A DNA stretch of 25,567 nucleotides from Rickettsiella sp. (GTDB lineage Bacteria; Pseudomonadota; Gammaproteobacteria; Diplorickettsiales; Diplorickettsiaceae), in the NCBI GenBank assembly GCA_031119195.1, contig JAVHYG010000006.1, positions 1 through 25,567 of the forward strand, given 5' to 3'. Shown here piece after piece: positions 1 to 8,895 of the stretch. Below the pieces are notes generated by a model. That model was not told where the DNA came from and made no database searches. It saw only the letters and a list, made by a program, of their open reading frames with translations. The translations under genes and the position numbers were made by a program. The first letter of the stretch is position 1. The number at the start of each line of letters is the position of its first letter.

Positions 1-1674
1 GCTTTAAAATTACTAGATACAAATGTTTGTGCAGAAGGTTTTTTTTTGAAATTACAACAAATTGTTTATGTTTTAAATGATCAAACGACTATTTTTAACT
101 GGTTAGCTAATCTTCGATTAGAGATTATTTATCGTTTCTTCTATCTTCAAGATATTAAATCAGTACATAATTTTAATACGCTCCTTAATTATGCTCAAGA
201 AATAGGTTTAAATGTAATCGATGCTAATTTAAGTACCCAAGTTTATTTAGCTAATGATCGATATCATATTCCTCTCTGTCAAGTGGAAAAAAAGGCATTT
301 ATTAATTTTTTTTGCAGGCATTATCATAGAGAGGTAATTATTAAATATATTACGCAGCAATTAGAAAATGAACTTAAAATGCGCATTAAGGAATTTCAAC
401 AACCTATTTTTCCTTTAGGTTTAGTTATTTCTGCGCAAAATACTTTTTATACAATTGAGAAAAAATTAAATGGATTACCTATAAAACAACTCGATAAGTT
501 ACTCAAACCTATTAGTGAAGAAAATGATAATTACTACCTACTGAAATCCACTTTGGAGTTAGAACAAGAAGTTGCATATTATTTAGCTAAGAAAGGTGTC
601 TTTAAAAAACAATCTCAAAAATTTAAATTTGAAAATAGTTATTGGAAATTTACCATTATCGAAGGAGACACATTAGGTGAATACAGTTATATTTCTCAAA
701 AAATTAAAGGATTTCCTAAAGAAAAATATTCCATCAATGATTTTGAAGAAAAAAAGTTATATACCTATTTTTCTTTAGAAGATTTTTATAAAAGCAAAAA
801 ATTTTTAATATTAGGACAAAATAGTTTTGATTATTTTTATAAACAAAAGGCTGATTTTAGTTACTGTTATTTAAAAAACATAGATTTTACAAAATTAGGG
901 GCAAGTTTTTTACTTCTACCTTATACTGAACTTAAGGATGCATTCTATATCCAACCTACATTAACGTATAATCAATTGATATGTTTTTATAAAATAAAGA
1001 AAAATAATAATTTAAATAACGATTATGTTATTAACTTTTTTAACTCAAAACAATTTTTTAAAATTATAATTGATATTTTAGAGCCAAAAATAGAAAATCA
1101 TAATTTATTTTTAGAACGTCATAAAGCTGCTTTAATTGCAAACGGACTGTATAAAAATATTTTAGAAGCGTTAGTAGAAAAGAACATAGTTTTAAATAGA
1201 AAATTAAAAAATATAGACCATAAACTAAAATGTTTAAACTATAACAAGAGTTTACTATCGATTAAATCGCTTTCATTCTACTTTGCTTTGGCAAATATGA
1301 TATTAATCATGGGTGTTTTATTTTTTCCTTTGTTACCTATTGGTCTAGGTTTATTGTTATTTGGGATACTATTGAGTTGCGCTTCCCATATTTTTATGAA
1401 AAAAATAGAAACTAAGCAAATGATTTATTGTGAACAACTAATTAAATTAAGAGGAGAAGAAGGTATATTTATTAACTTAAAAAGTAAACTATTAGAATTT
1501 AGTGAAGAGCAATTATCTCAAAAGACCGATTTATTGGTTGAAAAAGAAGTAAATTATAAACTAAAAACTAGCTATTCATATCCTACTTCCATAAGTACTT
1601 ATTTATTAAACAGTAGCTCAGCACCAGCTGAAATATCCGTAGAGAATTCGTTAACGAATTCTTTATGTAGATAA
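1..1674 (+). CDS. Unknown large protein, C-terminal part, with a membrane hairpin (5' end outside window)
   Basis: The reading frame is open from the first base of the window to the TAA at 1672-1674 (557 codons). A TTG at 46 could serve as a start, but the frame continues upstream without a stop, so the gene is more likely cut by the window edge. I do not recognise the family. The protein is rich in Lys, Asn, Phe and Tyr and looks mainly helical and soluble, except for two closely spaced hydrophobic segments at about codons 424-443 and 446-465, which look like a membrane hairpin. The tail after it is charged and then Ser/Thr-rich, ending ENSLTNSLCR, with Glu at -10 and -14 and Leu at -3. That is compatible with, but does not prove, a Dot/Icm-type secretion tail. 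The gene is visibly more AT-rich than the housekeeping genes and converges on folC. An effector role is inference only. Confidence 0.75.
   Translation, partial: ALKLLDTNVCAEGFFLKLQQIVYVLNDQTTIFNWLANLRLEIIYRFFYLQDIKSVHNFNTLLNYAQEIGLNVIDANLSTQVYLANDRYHIPLCQVEKKAFINFFCRHYHREVIIKYITQQLENELKMRIKEFQQPIFPLGLVISAQNTFYTIEKKLNGLPIKQLDKLLKPISEENDNYYLLKSTLELEQEVAYYLAKKGVFKKQSQKFKFENSYWKFTIIEGDTLGEYSYISQKIKGFPKEKYSINDFEEKKLYTYFSLEDFYKSKKFLILGQNSFDYFYKQKADFSYCYLKNIDFTKLGASFLLLPYTELKDAFYIQPTLTYNQLICFYKIKKNNNLNNDYVINFFNSKQFFKIIIDILEPKIENHNLFLERHKAALIANGLYKNILEALVEKNIVLNRKLKNIDHKLKCLNYNKSLLSIKSLSFYFALANMILIMGVLFFPLLPIGLGLLLFGILLSCASHIFMKKIETKQMIYCEQLIKLRGEEGIFINLKSKLLEFSEEQLSQKTDLLVEKEVNYKLKTSYSYPTSISTYLLNSSSAPAEISVENSLTNSLCR
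1643..1662. repeat. Perfect 20-bp palindrome at the 3' end of the first gene
   Basis: AGAATTCGTTAACGAATTCT is its own reverse complement. As RNA it could fold into an 8-bp stem with a TTAA loop. It lies in the last codons of the first gene, 10 bases before its stop, in a convergent arrangement with folC. No T-run follows on either strand, so it is not a standard intrinsic terminator. Confidence 0.6.
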
Positions 1675-1849
1675 TACGTTTCAATGTCAATGGAGAATTG
1701 GCAAATATATTTCTCATATATTTTATCTAATTCAACCATGTGTTTCTTCGATGCCAAAGTAGATTTATTCATTTGACACTAAATTGATTATTTATTTTTT
1801 TAAATCGTATTTTAGCTCATACCTTAATGCGAATTTGAAAATTCACGTG

Positions 1850-3115
1850 CTATAGGTATAGATCTTTCAGTATTAAACCAACTGTATGAAATGAACCAAA
1901 AACGAGCATGCGATCGTCTTTTTGTGCGGCTTTGCATGCGTGTCGTACAGCAACGATGGGAGAAGAAAACATAAGAGCAGCTGATGGCTGATTTATCGTT
2001 ATTAAATATTTATTTAATTGATCTGCTGTAGCTCCACGTGGAACTTTTAAAGTTGCTAAATACCAATAATCAACCTGAGAAGTTAAAGCGGCTAAAGTAT
2101 TGGCTACATCTTTATCCGCTAACATACCTACTACGGCATGCGTTTTTCCGGTACAAGGCTCTTTTGCTAATCTTTTTGCTAAACATCTTCCGCCAGCTGG
2201 ATTGTGTGCTACATCTAGGATAAGCAATGCCAATTCTTTTTCAATAATCTGAAAACGTCCTGGAATGAAAGCCCGTTTCAATCCTAGTTCAATTGCTTTG
2301 CGCGAGATACAAAATTGATCAGAAAGTAGTTCAATAATCTGCAAAACTGTCGCTGCATTCTGTAAATCAACCTTTGGTAATGGTAAATTTACTAAGGTTT
2401 GCTGTTGACTTTGCCAGCTCCATGTAGAAGTGTGGATTTTATAATCAAATGTCTTGCCTTGTAGATATAATGGGGTATTTAATGCATTTGCTTGCTCAAC
2501 AATGGTGGAAGGAAGTGAAAAATCGCCAAAAACACAGGGTTTGTTCGAACGCATAATTCCTGCTTTTTCTCTTGCAATGAGTTCTCGCGTATCCCCTAAC
2601 CATTCTAGATGGTCTAAATCTACCGTGCTGATAACAGCAATATCTGCATCCACACAATTAACAGCATCTAGACGCCCTCCCAAACCAACTTCTAAAATAA
2701 TAATATCCAGTGCCACTTGTTTAAATAACCACAAAGCCGCTAAGGTAGTAAATTCAAAATAAGTTAATGTGATTTCACGACGGATATGTTCAATTGTTTC
2801 AAAAGCCATACACAATGCAGCATCACTAACAAATGACTCTTCAATTTGTATGCGTTCATTGAAATCTATAAGATGAGGTGAGGTATAACTTGCTACGCGA
2901 TATCCAGCTGCAGTTAATATGGCGTGAGTCAATGCAACACAGGAACCTTTTCCATTCGTTCCTGCAACACTAATAACTGGACAATCAAAATGTAGTAGTT
3001 CAAGCCGTCGAGCAACGATCTTTATACGGTCCAATCCGAGATCGATAGACTTGGGATGACAATTTTCTAAATACTTTAGCCAATCCTGTTTTGAATTAGC
3101 GATAGCACGTAACAT
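1850..3115 (-). CDS. folC: Bifunctional dihydrofolate synthase / folylpolyglutamate synthase FolC
   Basis: FolC joins glutamate to dihydropteroate and then extends the gamma-glutamyl tail of folates, using ATP, in the cytoplasm. The 421-residue length is normal for the family. The Mur-ligase-like ATP site is clear: AGTNGKGSC at residues 51-59, YTSPHL at 77-82, then EVGLGGRLDAVN, DLDHLEWLG and EKAGIMR, and LDVAHNPAGG at the start of the C-terminal ligase domain. The ATG at 3115 is 2 bases after the accD stop, so the two genes are almost certainly cotranscribed and translationally coupled. The accD-folC pairing is conserved in many gammaproteobacteria. It ends with TAG at 1850, converging with the first gene. 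No convincing terminator is visible in the 175 bp between them. Confidence 0.96.
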   Translation of the reverse strand: MLRAIANSKQDWLKYLENCHPKSIDLGLDRIKIVARRLELLHFDCPVISVAGTNGKGSCVALTHAILTAAGYRVASYTSPHLIDFNERIQIEESFVSDAALCMAFETIEHIRREITLTYFEFTTLAALWLFKQVALDIIILEVGLGGRLDAVNCVDADIAVISTVDLDHLEWLGDTRELIAREKAGIMRSNKPCVFGDFSLPSTIVEQANALNTPLYLQGKTFDYKIHTSTWSWQSQQQTLVNLPLPKVDLQNAATVLQIIELLSDQFCISRKAIELGLKRAFIPGRFQIIEKELALLILDVAHNPAGGRCLAKRLAKEPCTGKTHAVVGMLADKDVANTLAALTSQVDYWYLATLKVPRGATADQLNKYLITINQPSAALMFSSPIVAVRHACKAAQKDDRMLVFGSFHTVGLILKDLYL

Positions 3116-3117
3116 GA

Positions 3118-3996
3118 TTATTCAACGGCAGAAAGTGCATAACGGTTTTTATTAAAATGCCATAGTTTACTAAGTAAAGTGGCAATTTTTCCTTTTAAGT
3201 CCCGTCTATCAACTATCATGTCAATAGCGCCATGGCTTAATAAGAATTCACTGCTTTGAAACCCTTCTGGCAATACTTGACGCAGTGTTTGTTCAATCAC
3301 ACGAGGTCCAGTCAAGCCGATCAATGCTTTAGGTTCAGCAATAATAATATCACCTAACATCGCAAAACTTGCGGTTACACCACCCATTGTAGGATTAGTT
3401 AATATTGATATAAAAGGTAAACCAATTTGTTTAAGCTTAGCCAACACAGCACTGGTTTTTGCCATTTGTATTAATGAAAATAGACCTTCTTGCATACGTG
3501 CACCGCCACTAGCGGCAACGCAAACAAAAGGAAGTTCTAATTCTATAGCAGTTTGTACTGCTTTAACAAAACGTTCTCCTACTGCGGTTCCCATAGATCC
3601 GCCCATAAAATCAAATTCAAAGGCTGCCATGACTAAAGGGATCTCGTTTAGCTGTCCTTGCATAACGATCAAAGCTTCTTGTTCACCTGTTTTTTTTATA
3701 GATCGTTGCAGGCGATCTTTATAGCGCTCTTGATCCTTAAATTTAAGTCTATCAACAGCGACAATTTCACTTGCTAATTCTTTCCCCGTGTCAGGATCCA
3801 GTAGTTGCTGCAAACGTTGTCGCGCTTTAACACGATGATGATAGCCACAGCTAGGACAGACTAAAAGATTACGTTCAAATTCTGCACGATATAAGGTAGC
3901 TTCACAGGATTGACATTTTACCCACAGTACAGGCCCTTCGGTTGACTTTCTAACAGCAGTCCGAATTCCTGCAATTACTTTTTTAAACCAACTCAT
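3118..3996 (-). CDS. accD: Acetyl-CoA carboxylase carboxyltransferase subunit beta AccD
   Basis: AccD is the beta subunit of the AccA2D2 carboxyltransferase, which transfers CO2 from carboxy-biotin on AccB to acetyl-CoA to make malonyl-CoA. The 292-residue protein has the N-terminal zinc ribbon with Cys at 28, 31, 47 and 50, followed by the crotonase-fold core with ASGGARMQEG and TNPTMGGVTASFAMLGD. E. coli AccD is about 304 residues, so the protein is full length. The ATG at 3996 follows a good ribosome binding site, AGGAAA (4001-4006 on the plus strand), 4 bases away. It leads the accD-folC operon. Its promoter must lie in the 243 bp between it and potD, but I cannot name one convincingly. 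Confidence 0.97.
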   Translation of the reverse strand: MSWFKKVIAGIRTAVRKSTEGPVLWVKCQSCEATLYRAEFERNLLVCPSCGYHHRVKARQRLQQLLDPDTGKELASEIVAVDRLKFKDQERYKDRLQRSIKKTGEQEALIVMQGQLNEIPLVMAAFEFDFMGGSMGTAVGERFVKAVQTAIELELPFVCVAASGGARMQEGLFSLIQMAKTSAVLAKLKQIGLPFISILTNPTMGGVTASFAMLGDIIIAEPKALIGLTGPRVIEQTLRQVLPEGFQSSEFLLSHGAIDMIVDRRDLKGKIATLLSKLWHFNKNRYALSAVE

Positions 3997-4175
3997 AATA
4001 TTTCCTAAATGGCTGTATTTATTTAATTTAACGTTAGTGTTGCTAGAATAAAAGAAAAGCCGAACCTCCGCCCCCTCACTGAATTTCCTATGCCTGGATT
4101 ATGAATCCAACAGATTTTCAACTTTATTATATAATACTTACGCTATTTTATAATACCTCGATTAACCCTGCTCAC

Positions 4176-4202
4176 AAAAACTTAAGCGTCATTTCATTAA
4201 GT
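4176..4202 (-). terminator. Weak candidate terminator after potD
   Basis: Read on the minus strand, about 37 bases after the potD stop, ACTTAA pairs with TTAAGT across an 11-nt loop and runs straight into TTTTT. The stem has little GC, and an overlapping CGTCA/TGACG pairing competes with it, so this is a weak call. The rest of 3997-4239 also holds a 12-bp palindrome ATTAAGCTTAAT near 4220-4232, just after potD, and no gene. Confidence 0.3.
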
Positions 4203-4239
4203 GACGGGAGCTCGTTTAGAATTAAGCTTAATGCTCTTT

Positions 4240-5277
4240 TTAAAAACTACCCGTATTTCTGGCTTTCAAAAGATCCCAATACTTTAAATAGATCGCTTCA
4301 GCCGTTCCTACATCAGTTTGCACGATACTGCGCTTGAAGATTTCTTTGCTGGGATATATAGTTGGATTATCTAAAATTGATTTTGGCATCAGTTTGACAG
4401 CTGCTTGGTTAGGTGAGGCATAGCCTGTTTCAAGACTAATTTTTTCGGCGATATCCGGACGTAAGACAAAATTTATAAAACGATAGGCATTATCAAGGTG
4501 TGTTGCTCCAGTCGGAATAGCCATACTATCTATAGCAGTAATAAAACCTTCTTTAGGGTAGACAAATTGAACAGCAGGGTTTTCTTTAGTTACTTGATAG
4601 ATATCACCATTCCAACCCATCCCTAAGGTCAGATCTTCATCAATATAAAGTGACTTTATACCATCCGCATTAAATAATCGGATATTAGGCATAAGTTGCT
4701 TTAATTTTATGTAGGCTTGCTTGATATGCTCCGGATTGGAATCGTTAGGTGAATAATGTAATACCAGCAATGCAATGGAAAACACTTCGCGTACATCGTC
4801 TAACATAAGAAGTTGATTACGATATTCTGGACTCCACAAATCAGACCAATTTTGTAGTTTAGAAAGCACATGATAGTTTGTATTAACCGCGATACCTGTA
4901 GTACTCCAAAAGTAAGGAATACTATAATGATTGTCAGGATCGAACGGTTTATTTAACAAACCAGGATTTAAATTTTTAAAATTTGTTAAGCGTGTTTTAT
5001 CCAAAGCTTGCAACATACCTTGCTTAATCATGCGATCGACATAATAAGTTGAAGGTACAACAATATCATAGCCTGAATTTGGATTTGCTTTGAGCTTGGC
5101 ATACATCGTTTCATTACTGTCATAGGTTGTATAATTAACCTTAATACCCGTCTCTTTGGTAAACTCTTTTAATACATCGTTAGAGATGTAGTTAGACCAG
5201 TTATACACATTCACTACGTTTTCTTGCGCAAAGACCGGTAAGCTAAAAAGGCATAAAAAATATAAAATAAATCTCAT
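4240..5277 (-). CDS. potD: Spermidine/putrescine-binding periplasmic protein PotD
   Basis: PotD is the periplasmic polyamine receptor that delivers spermidine or putrescine to the PotABC importer. The 345 residues match E. coli PotD closely in length (348). Residues 1-17 (MRFILYFLCLFSLPVFA) are a Sec signal peptide with cleavage after Ala17. The mature start has the family pattern VYNWSNYI...FTKETGIKVNYTTYDSNETMYAKL, then YDIVVPSTYYVDRM, YSIPYFWSTTGIAVN and GMGWNGDIY. It is last in potABCD, and its ATG overlaps the potC stop by 4 bases (ATGA at 5274-5277), indicating coupled translation. Whether it prefers spermidine or putrescine cannot be told from sequence alone. Confidence 0.96.
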   Translation of the reverse strand: MRFILYFLCLFSLPVFAQENVVNVYNWSNYISNDVLKEFTKETGIKVNYTTYDSNETMYAKLKANPNSGYDIVVPSTYYVDRMIKQGMLQALDKTRLTNFKNLNPGLLNKPFDPDNHYSIPYFWSTTGIAVNTNYHVLSKLQNWSDLWSPEYRNQLLMLDDVREVFSIALLVLHYSPNDSNPEHIKQAYIKLKQLMPNIRLFNADGIKSLYIDEDLTLGMGWNGDIYQVTKENPAVQFVYPKEGFITAIDSMAIPTGATHLDNAYRFINFVLRPDIAEKISLETGYASPNQAAVKLMPKSILDNPTIYPSKEIFKRSIVQTDVGTAEAIYLKYWDLLKARNTGSF

Positions 5278-6047
5278 TTAACTTCTTTCCTCCGCAGTGT
5301 CAGTTGAAATATAATCACTATTAACAAGGTAATAGCAAATAAAACTGAACATAAGGCATTTAGTTCAGGGTTTACACCGATACGTACCAATGAGTAAATA
5401 TAAAGTGGCAAAATCTGGAAATCGGGGCCTGTTACAAAAAAACTGATGATGACGTCATCGAGTGACAAAGTAAAACTTAACAGCCATCCCGCTAAAATTG
5501 CTGGCCATAACATAGGAACGATAATACGGCGAAAACTCATAAAATCACTAGCCCCTAAATCGCGCGCCGCTTCAAAAATATTTTTGTCTAAACCGGTTAA
5601 ACGACTGTAAACTGTGACGGCAACAAAAGGAATACAAAAAGTAATATGAGAGAGTAAAAGTGACCAAAAACCAAGCTGCATTTTAATAAGAAAAAATAAA
5701 ATAAGTAGTGCTATACCCATCACAATATCGGGCGAAACAATTAACACAAACATCAAACCATGCAATACCTTTTTACCAAAAAAAAAGTAGCGATAAAGAC
5801 ACGTAGCCGCTAAAGTGCCGATTAGAGTGGCGATACTTGCAGCCAACATACTTACTTCCAAGGAATGCAAAGTGACCACAGCAAGATTAGCATCATTACC
5901 TAATTGTTTATACCAATCTAAAGTAAAACCGTGCCACAATAATGAATAAGTCGAATTATTAAATGAATAAATAATTAAAATAGTGATAGGAAAATAAAAA
6001 AAGCTATAAATAGCTGTTAAGTAGCTAAATTTCGCCAATCGAATCAT
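5274..6047 (-). CDS. potC: Spermidine/putrescine ABC transporter permease PotC
   Basis: PotC is the second inner-membrane permease of the polyamine importer. From the ATG at 6047 it is 257 residues, and its start MIRLAKFSYLTAIYSFFYFP aligns from the first residue with E. coli PotC. A TTG at 6059 would add only four residues and is less likely. Six hydrophobic segments are visible, and the EAA loop that contacts PotA reads EAARDLGASDFMSFRRIIVPML. MSPDIVMGI-like and SFTLSLDDVIISFFVTGP signatures are also present. It overlaps the potB end by 23 bases and potD by 4. Confidence 0.95.
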   Translation of the reverse strand: MIRLAKFSYLTAIYSFFYFPITILIIYSFNNSTYSLLWHGFTLDWYKQLGNDANLAVVTLHSLEVSMLAASIATLIGTLAATCLYRYFFFGKKVLHGLMFVLIVSPDIVMGIALLILFFLIKMQLGFWSLLLSHITFCIPFVAVTVYSRLTGLDKNIFEAARDLGASDFMSFRRIIVPMLWPAILAGWLLSFTLSLDDVIISFFVTGPDFQILPLYIYSLVRIGVNPELNALCSVLFAITLLIVIIFQLTLRRKEVK

Positions 6048-6888
6048 GGTGTTGTCCAATTTTATTTGTCCGACGGTAAATTAATAAAAGAAGGCCCATA
6101 CTAAATGTTAATACCATACTCACAGATGAACCCAATGGCCAATTATGTGCTGATAAAAATTCACTTTGTATGAGATTTCCTACCAATAAAGATTTTGCGC
6201 CCCCTAAAATATCCGGAATATAAAACATAGTCATTGCTGGTAAAAATACTAAAATAACTCCACCGACAATACCAGAAAGTGTTAAGGGCAAAATGATACG
6301 CGTAAAAATAATAATGGTATTAGCACCTAGATCCCGTGCAGCATCAATAAGACGAATATCAAGTTTTTCTATATTGGCATACAGCGGTAATATCATAAAA
6401 GGTAATAAACTATACACCAAGCCTATTGTCACAGCGGTTCCGGTATATAAAATAGAAAGCGGTTGATGAATAATGCCTAGCGATAATAAAACTGTATTGA
6501 GTAAGCCTTTTGCTTTTAAAATAGAAATAATGGCATAGGTTCGAATAAGAGAACTCGTCCAGAAAGGAATGATGACTAAAAACAACAACAGACTCTTATA
6601 TTTGGATTTAAAGCGCGCCAAAATATAAGCAAAAGGATAGCCTAAACAGAGACAGATTAAAGTACATAAGCCAGCAACAAAAAAAGAATGTAAAAAAACT
6701 TTTAAATAAAGCGGATTAATTAAAGAAAAATAGTTTTGTAGTGTAAATTTCCAGCTAACGAGCTTTACTGGATCATTTACTAAAAAGCTAGTTATTAGCA
6801 CTAAAAGGATAGGCAATAAAGCAAATACTGATAACCAGAGCCAAATGGTGGTGATGTTAGTCCATTTGAATAAACGATCAGTCTTCAT
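6025..6888 (-). CDS. potB: Spermidine/putrescine ABC transporter permease PotB
   Basis: PotB is the first inner-membrane permease of the polyamine importer. The frame is open up to 6993, but that would overlap potA by 116 bases and add an unrelated N-terminus. The ATG at 6888 (MKTDRLFKWTN...) gives 287 residues, close to E. coli PotB, with the first membrane segment correctly near the start. It sits 12 bases after a GGGAGG motif (6901-6906) inside the end of potA. The EAA loop reads DAARDLGANTIIIFTRIILPL. The overlap with potA is 11 bases. Confidence 0.94.
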   Translation of the reverse strand: MKTDRLFKWTNITTIWLWLSVFALLPILLVLITSFLVNDPVKLVSWKFTLQNYFSLINPLYLKVFLHSFFVAGLCTLICLCLGYPFAYILARFKSKYKSLLLFLVIIPFWTSSLIRTYAIISILKAKGLLNTVLLSLGIIHQPLSILYTGTAVTIGLVYSLLPFMILPLYANIEKLDIRLIDAARDLGANTIIIFTRIILPLTLSGIVGGVILVFLPAMTMFYIPDILGGAKSLLVGNLIQSEFLSAHNWPLGSSVSMVLTFSMGLLLLIYRRTNKIGQHHDSIGEI

Positions 6889-7975
6889 CAGGCAAAATAA
6901 CCTCCCATCCTGGAATCCAATGCACCCACACTGATTCGCCACTATGGAAATCCAATTTTTCGTCATCTTCATTGAAGAATTGCGTTGCGGCAAGCAAAGT
7001 ATTACTTTCTAAACGAACCATGAGATCGACAGTCGACCCTTTATAAATGACTTGTTCGACGACACCAGGAAACATTTGCGTTGTATCAGTGACTTCAGAA
7101 GGAGACCAAACCTCTAGATCTTCGGGTCTTACTAAGGTATATATTTTTTGATTAGCCGAAAAATGTCGACGGTTTTTTAAAGTAAACTGTTTTCCTTCAA
7201 TAATGACATGGAAAACATGTTCATCAACCGAGACGACTTGCGTTTCAAAGATATTAACTTCGCCAATAAAGCGTGCTACTCGTAAACTATGTGGTTCCTC
7301 ATAGACCTCGCGCGGTGTTCCTATCTGTTCAATATGTCCCTCGTGCATAACAACGACTCGATCGGACATTGATAAAGCTTCTTCTTGATCGTGCGTCACA
7401 AATATAAAGGTGATACCTATTTGAGACTGTAGTTGTTTTAATTCGATTTGCATGGTTTTACGTAATCGATAATCCAAAGAACTTAAAGGTTCGTCCAGCA
7501 AAAGAATTGAAGGTTTATTAACGACAGCACGTGCAATGGCTACGCGTTGTTGTTGACCACCACTTAATTGATAAGGTTTACGCTCACTCAGGTCTTCTAA
7601 TTTGACCATCTTTAACGCATCATACACTTGTAACTTAATATCCGAACGCGTTAAGCCGCCCTTACAGCGTAAGCCAAAAGCAATATTGTCAAATACATTA
7701 AGATGCGGAAATAGCGCATAGCTTTGAAAAACAGTATTGACGTGACGTTGTTGCGGCGACAACCCCTTGATGTCTTTACCATTAATACGAATACTTCCAA
7801 CATCAGGTTCTTCAAAACCAGAAATTAAGCGGAGTAATGTCGTTTTTCCACAACCGCTTGGACCTAGTAATGTTAGAAATTCACCATGTTTAACTTCAAA
7901 GTGAATATCTTCTAAAACCTTTTGATCGTGAAATTTTTTGCAAACTCCTTTGAGTTCAAGCACATTCCCATTCAT
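6878..7975 (-). CDS. potA: Spermidine/putrescine ABC transporter ATP-binding protein PotA
   Basis: PotA is the ATPase that powers polyamine uptake through PotBC. The 365-residue protein shows Walker A GPSGCGKTT at 38-46, Q-loop near TVFQSYALFPH, the ABC signature LSGGQQQ at 137-143, Walker B ILLLDE at 157-162 followed by a D-loop SSLD, and the switch His in FVTHDQEEALSMSDR. The C-terminal part, from about 240 on, is the TOBE-type regulatory domain seen in PotA and MalK relatives. It heads potABCD. A GAGG motif precedes the ATG at 7975. The 108 bp to truA could hold a promoter, but none stands out. Confidence 0.96.
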   Translation of the reverse strand: MNGNVLELKGVCKKFHDQKVLEDIHFEVKHGEFLTLLGPSGCGKTTLLRLISGFEEPDVGSIRINGKDIKGLSPQQRHVNTVFQSYALFPHLNVFDNIAFGLRCKGGLTRSDIKLQVYDALKMVKLEDLSERKPYQLSGGQQQRVAIARAVVNKPSILLLDEPLSSLDYRLRKTMQIELKQLQSQIGITFIFVTHDQEEALSMSDRVVVMHEGHIEQIGTPREVYEEPHSLRVARFIGEVNIFETQVVSVDEHVFHVIIEGKQFTLKNRRHFSANQKIYTLVRPEDLEVWSPSEVTDTTQMFPGVVEQVIYKGSTVDLMVRLESNTLLAATQFFNEDDEKLDFHSGESVWVHWIPGWEVILPDED

Positions 7976-8083
7976 TAAATAGGCAACCTCACAGGATGAA
8001 ACGCTAAAATCGAGAGCGATTATGCAATGTGTGACGGGGTATGTCTACTTTTGTATCGCTAAACGACCACACTCCTTAAAATT

Positions 8084-8848
8084 TTAAATATCAGGGCTTG
8101 GAATTAAAAAACTTTCAGGATAGAAGACTTTTAATAAATATAACCCCGTTGGCTTTGCGGTAAGAGTCGCTTTTTTTCTATCTTTAGCTAATAAAACTTC
8201 CTTCGCCCAGCTAGGTTCACGTTTACCCGCTCCAATTAGCATTAATAATCCAGCAATATTTCGCACCATATGATGCAAAAAAGCATTGGCGGTAATATCA
8301 ATAATCACATTGTCTTTTTGACGGCTTACTACAAGTCTCTGAATATTTCGAAAAGCACTTTTAGACTGACAACTCATGGCACGAAATGAGCTGAAATCGT
8401 GCTCTCCGAGTAAATATTTAGCTGCAGTTTGCATACGCATCTCATCTAATGGGTAATAACAATGGGTTGTATGTTTATGCCATAAAGCGCTAAGCAGTGG
8501 TTTATTATAAATAAGATAACGATAGCGACGTGCAAGTGCAGAAAACCGAGCATGAAACTGATTTGATACCCTTCTTACCCAGTCAATACGAATATCGGCA
8601 GATAAATGGCTATTACTACCTAATAACCAGCTGCGATCGCTGCGAACAGCAATGGTATCAAAATGCACAACCTGTCCTAAGGCATGCACTCCTTTATCGG
8701 TACGGCCAGCACAAGTAAGCGCAATGGGATGGTCAGCAACGTTTGCAATTGCTTTCTCTAACACTGATTGAACAGTTAATAGCCCGGCTTGAGATTGCCA
8801 TCCATGGTAAGCTGTACCTTGATAGGAAATACCTAGTGCAATTCTCAT
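8084..8848 (-). CDS. truA: tRNA pseudouridine(38-40) synthase TruA
   Basis: TruA converts uridines 38-40 in the anticodon arm of many tRNAs to pseudouridine. The 254-residue protein is slightly shorter than E. coli TruA (270). The catalytic Asp is Asp51 in CAGRTDKGVHALGQVVHF, preceded by the N-terminal YQGTAYHGWQSQ motif. The second half carries the HDFSSFRA and NAFLHHMVRNIAG motifs. It lies 47 bp after cpoB and before potA. In E. coli truA lies close upstream of accD-folC, so the polyamine operon here sits inside that old neighbourhood. Confidence 0.96.
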   Translation of the reverse strand: MRIALGISYQGTAYHGWQSQAGLLTVQSVLEKAIANVADHPIALTCAGRTDKGVHALGQVVHFDTIAVRSDRSWLLGSNSHLSADIRIDWVRRVSNQFHARFSALARRYRYLIYNKPLLSALWHKHTTHCYYPLDEMRMQTAAKYLLGEHDFSSFRAMSCQSKSAFRNIQRLVVSRQKDNVIIDITANAFLHHMVRNIAGLLMLIGAGKREPSWAKEVLLAKDRKKATLTAKPTGLYLLKVFYPESFLIPSPDI

Positions 8849-8895
8849 TGATAATCTTTATCGTTTCTTCCCCATATCAAAAACACACTTTTCTG

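Noticed and set aside
1800..1849. Possible terminator after folC (GAATTT/AAATTC hairpin).
   Set aside because: The stem is short and AT-only apart from one pair, and no T-run follows on the minus strand.
2454..2762. 102-codon plus-strand frame opposite folC.
   Set aside because: Antisense shadow of the conserved FolC coding sequence, with no independent support.
4081..4130. tRNA-like fold: minus-strand TTGGATTCATAATCCAG looks like an anticodon arm with CAT, with GGTTCG about 30 bases further on.
   Set aside because: No D arm, no pairing acceptor stem and no T-arm stem could be drawn. It is a 6-bp hairpin, not a tRNA gene.
4101..4337. 78-codon plus-strand frame between accD and potD.
   Set aside because: It runs into the potD coding region on the opposite strand, has no ribosome binding site and resembles nothing. 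Chance frame.
6048..6059. TTG start of potC at 6059.
   Set aside because: The ATG at 6047 aligns with the first residue of E. coli PotC.
6889..6993. Longer potB start at 6993 (322 residues).
   Set aside because: It overlaps potA by 116 bases and adds a Cys-containing, non-homologous N-terminus. The ATG at 6888 gives the normal family length.
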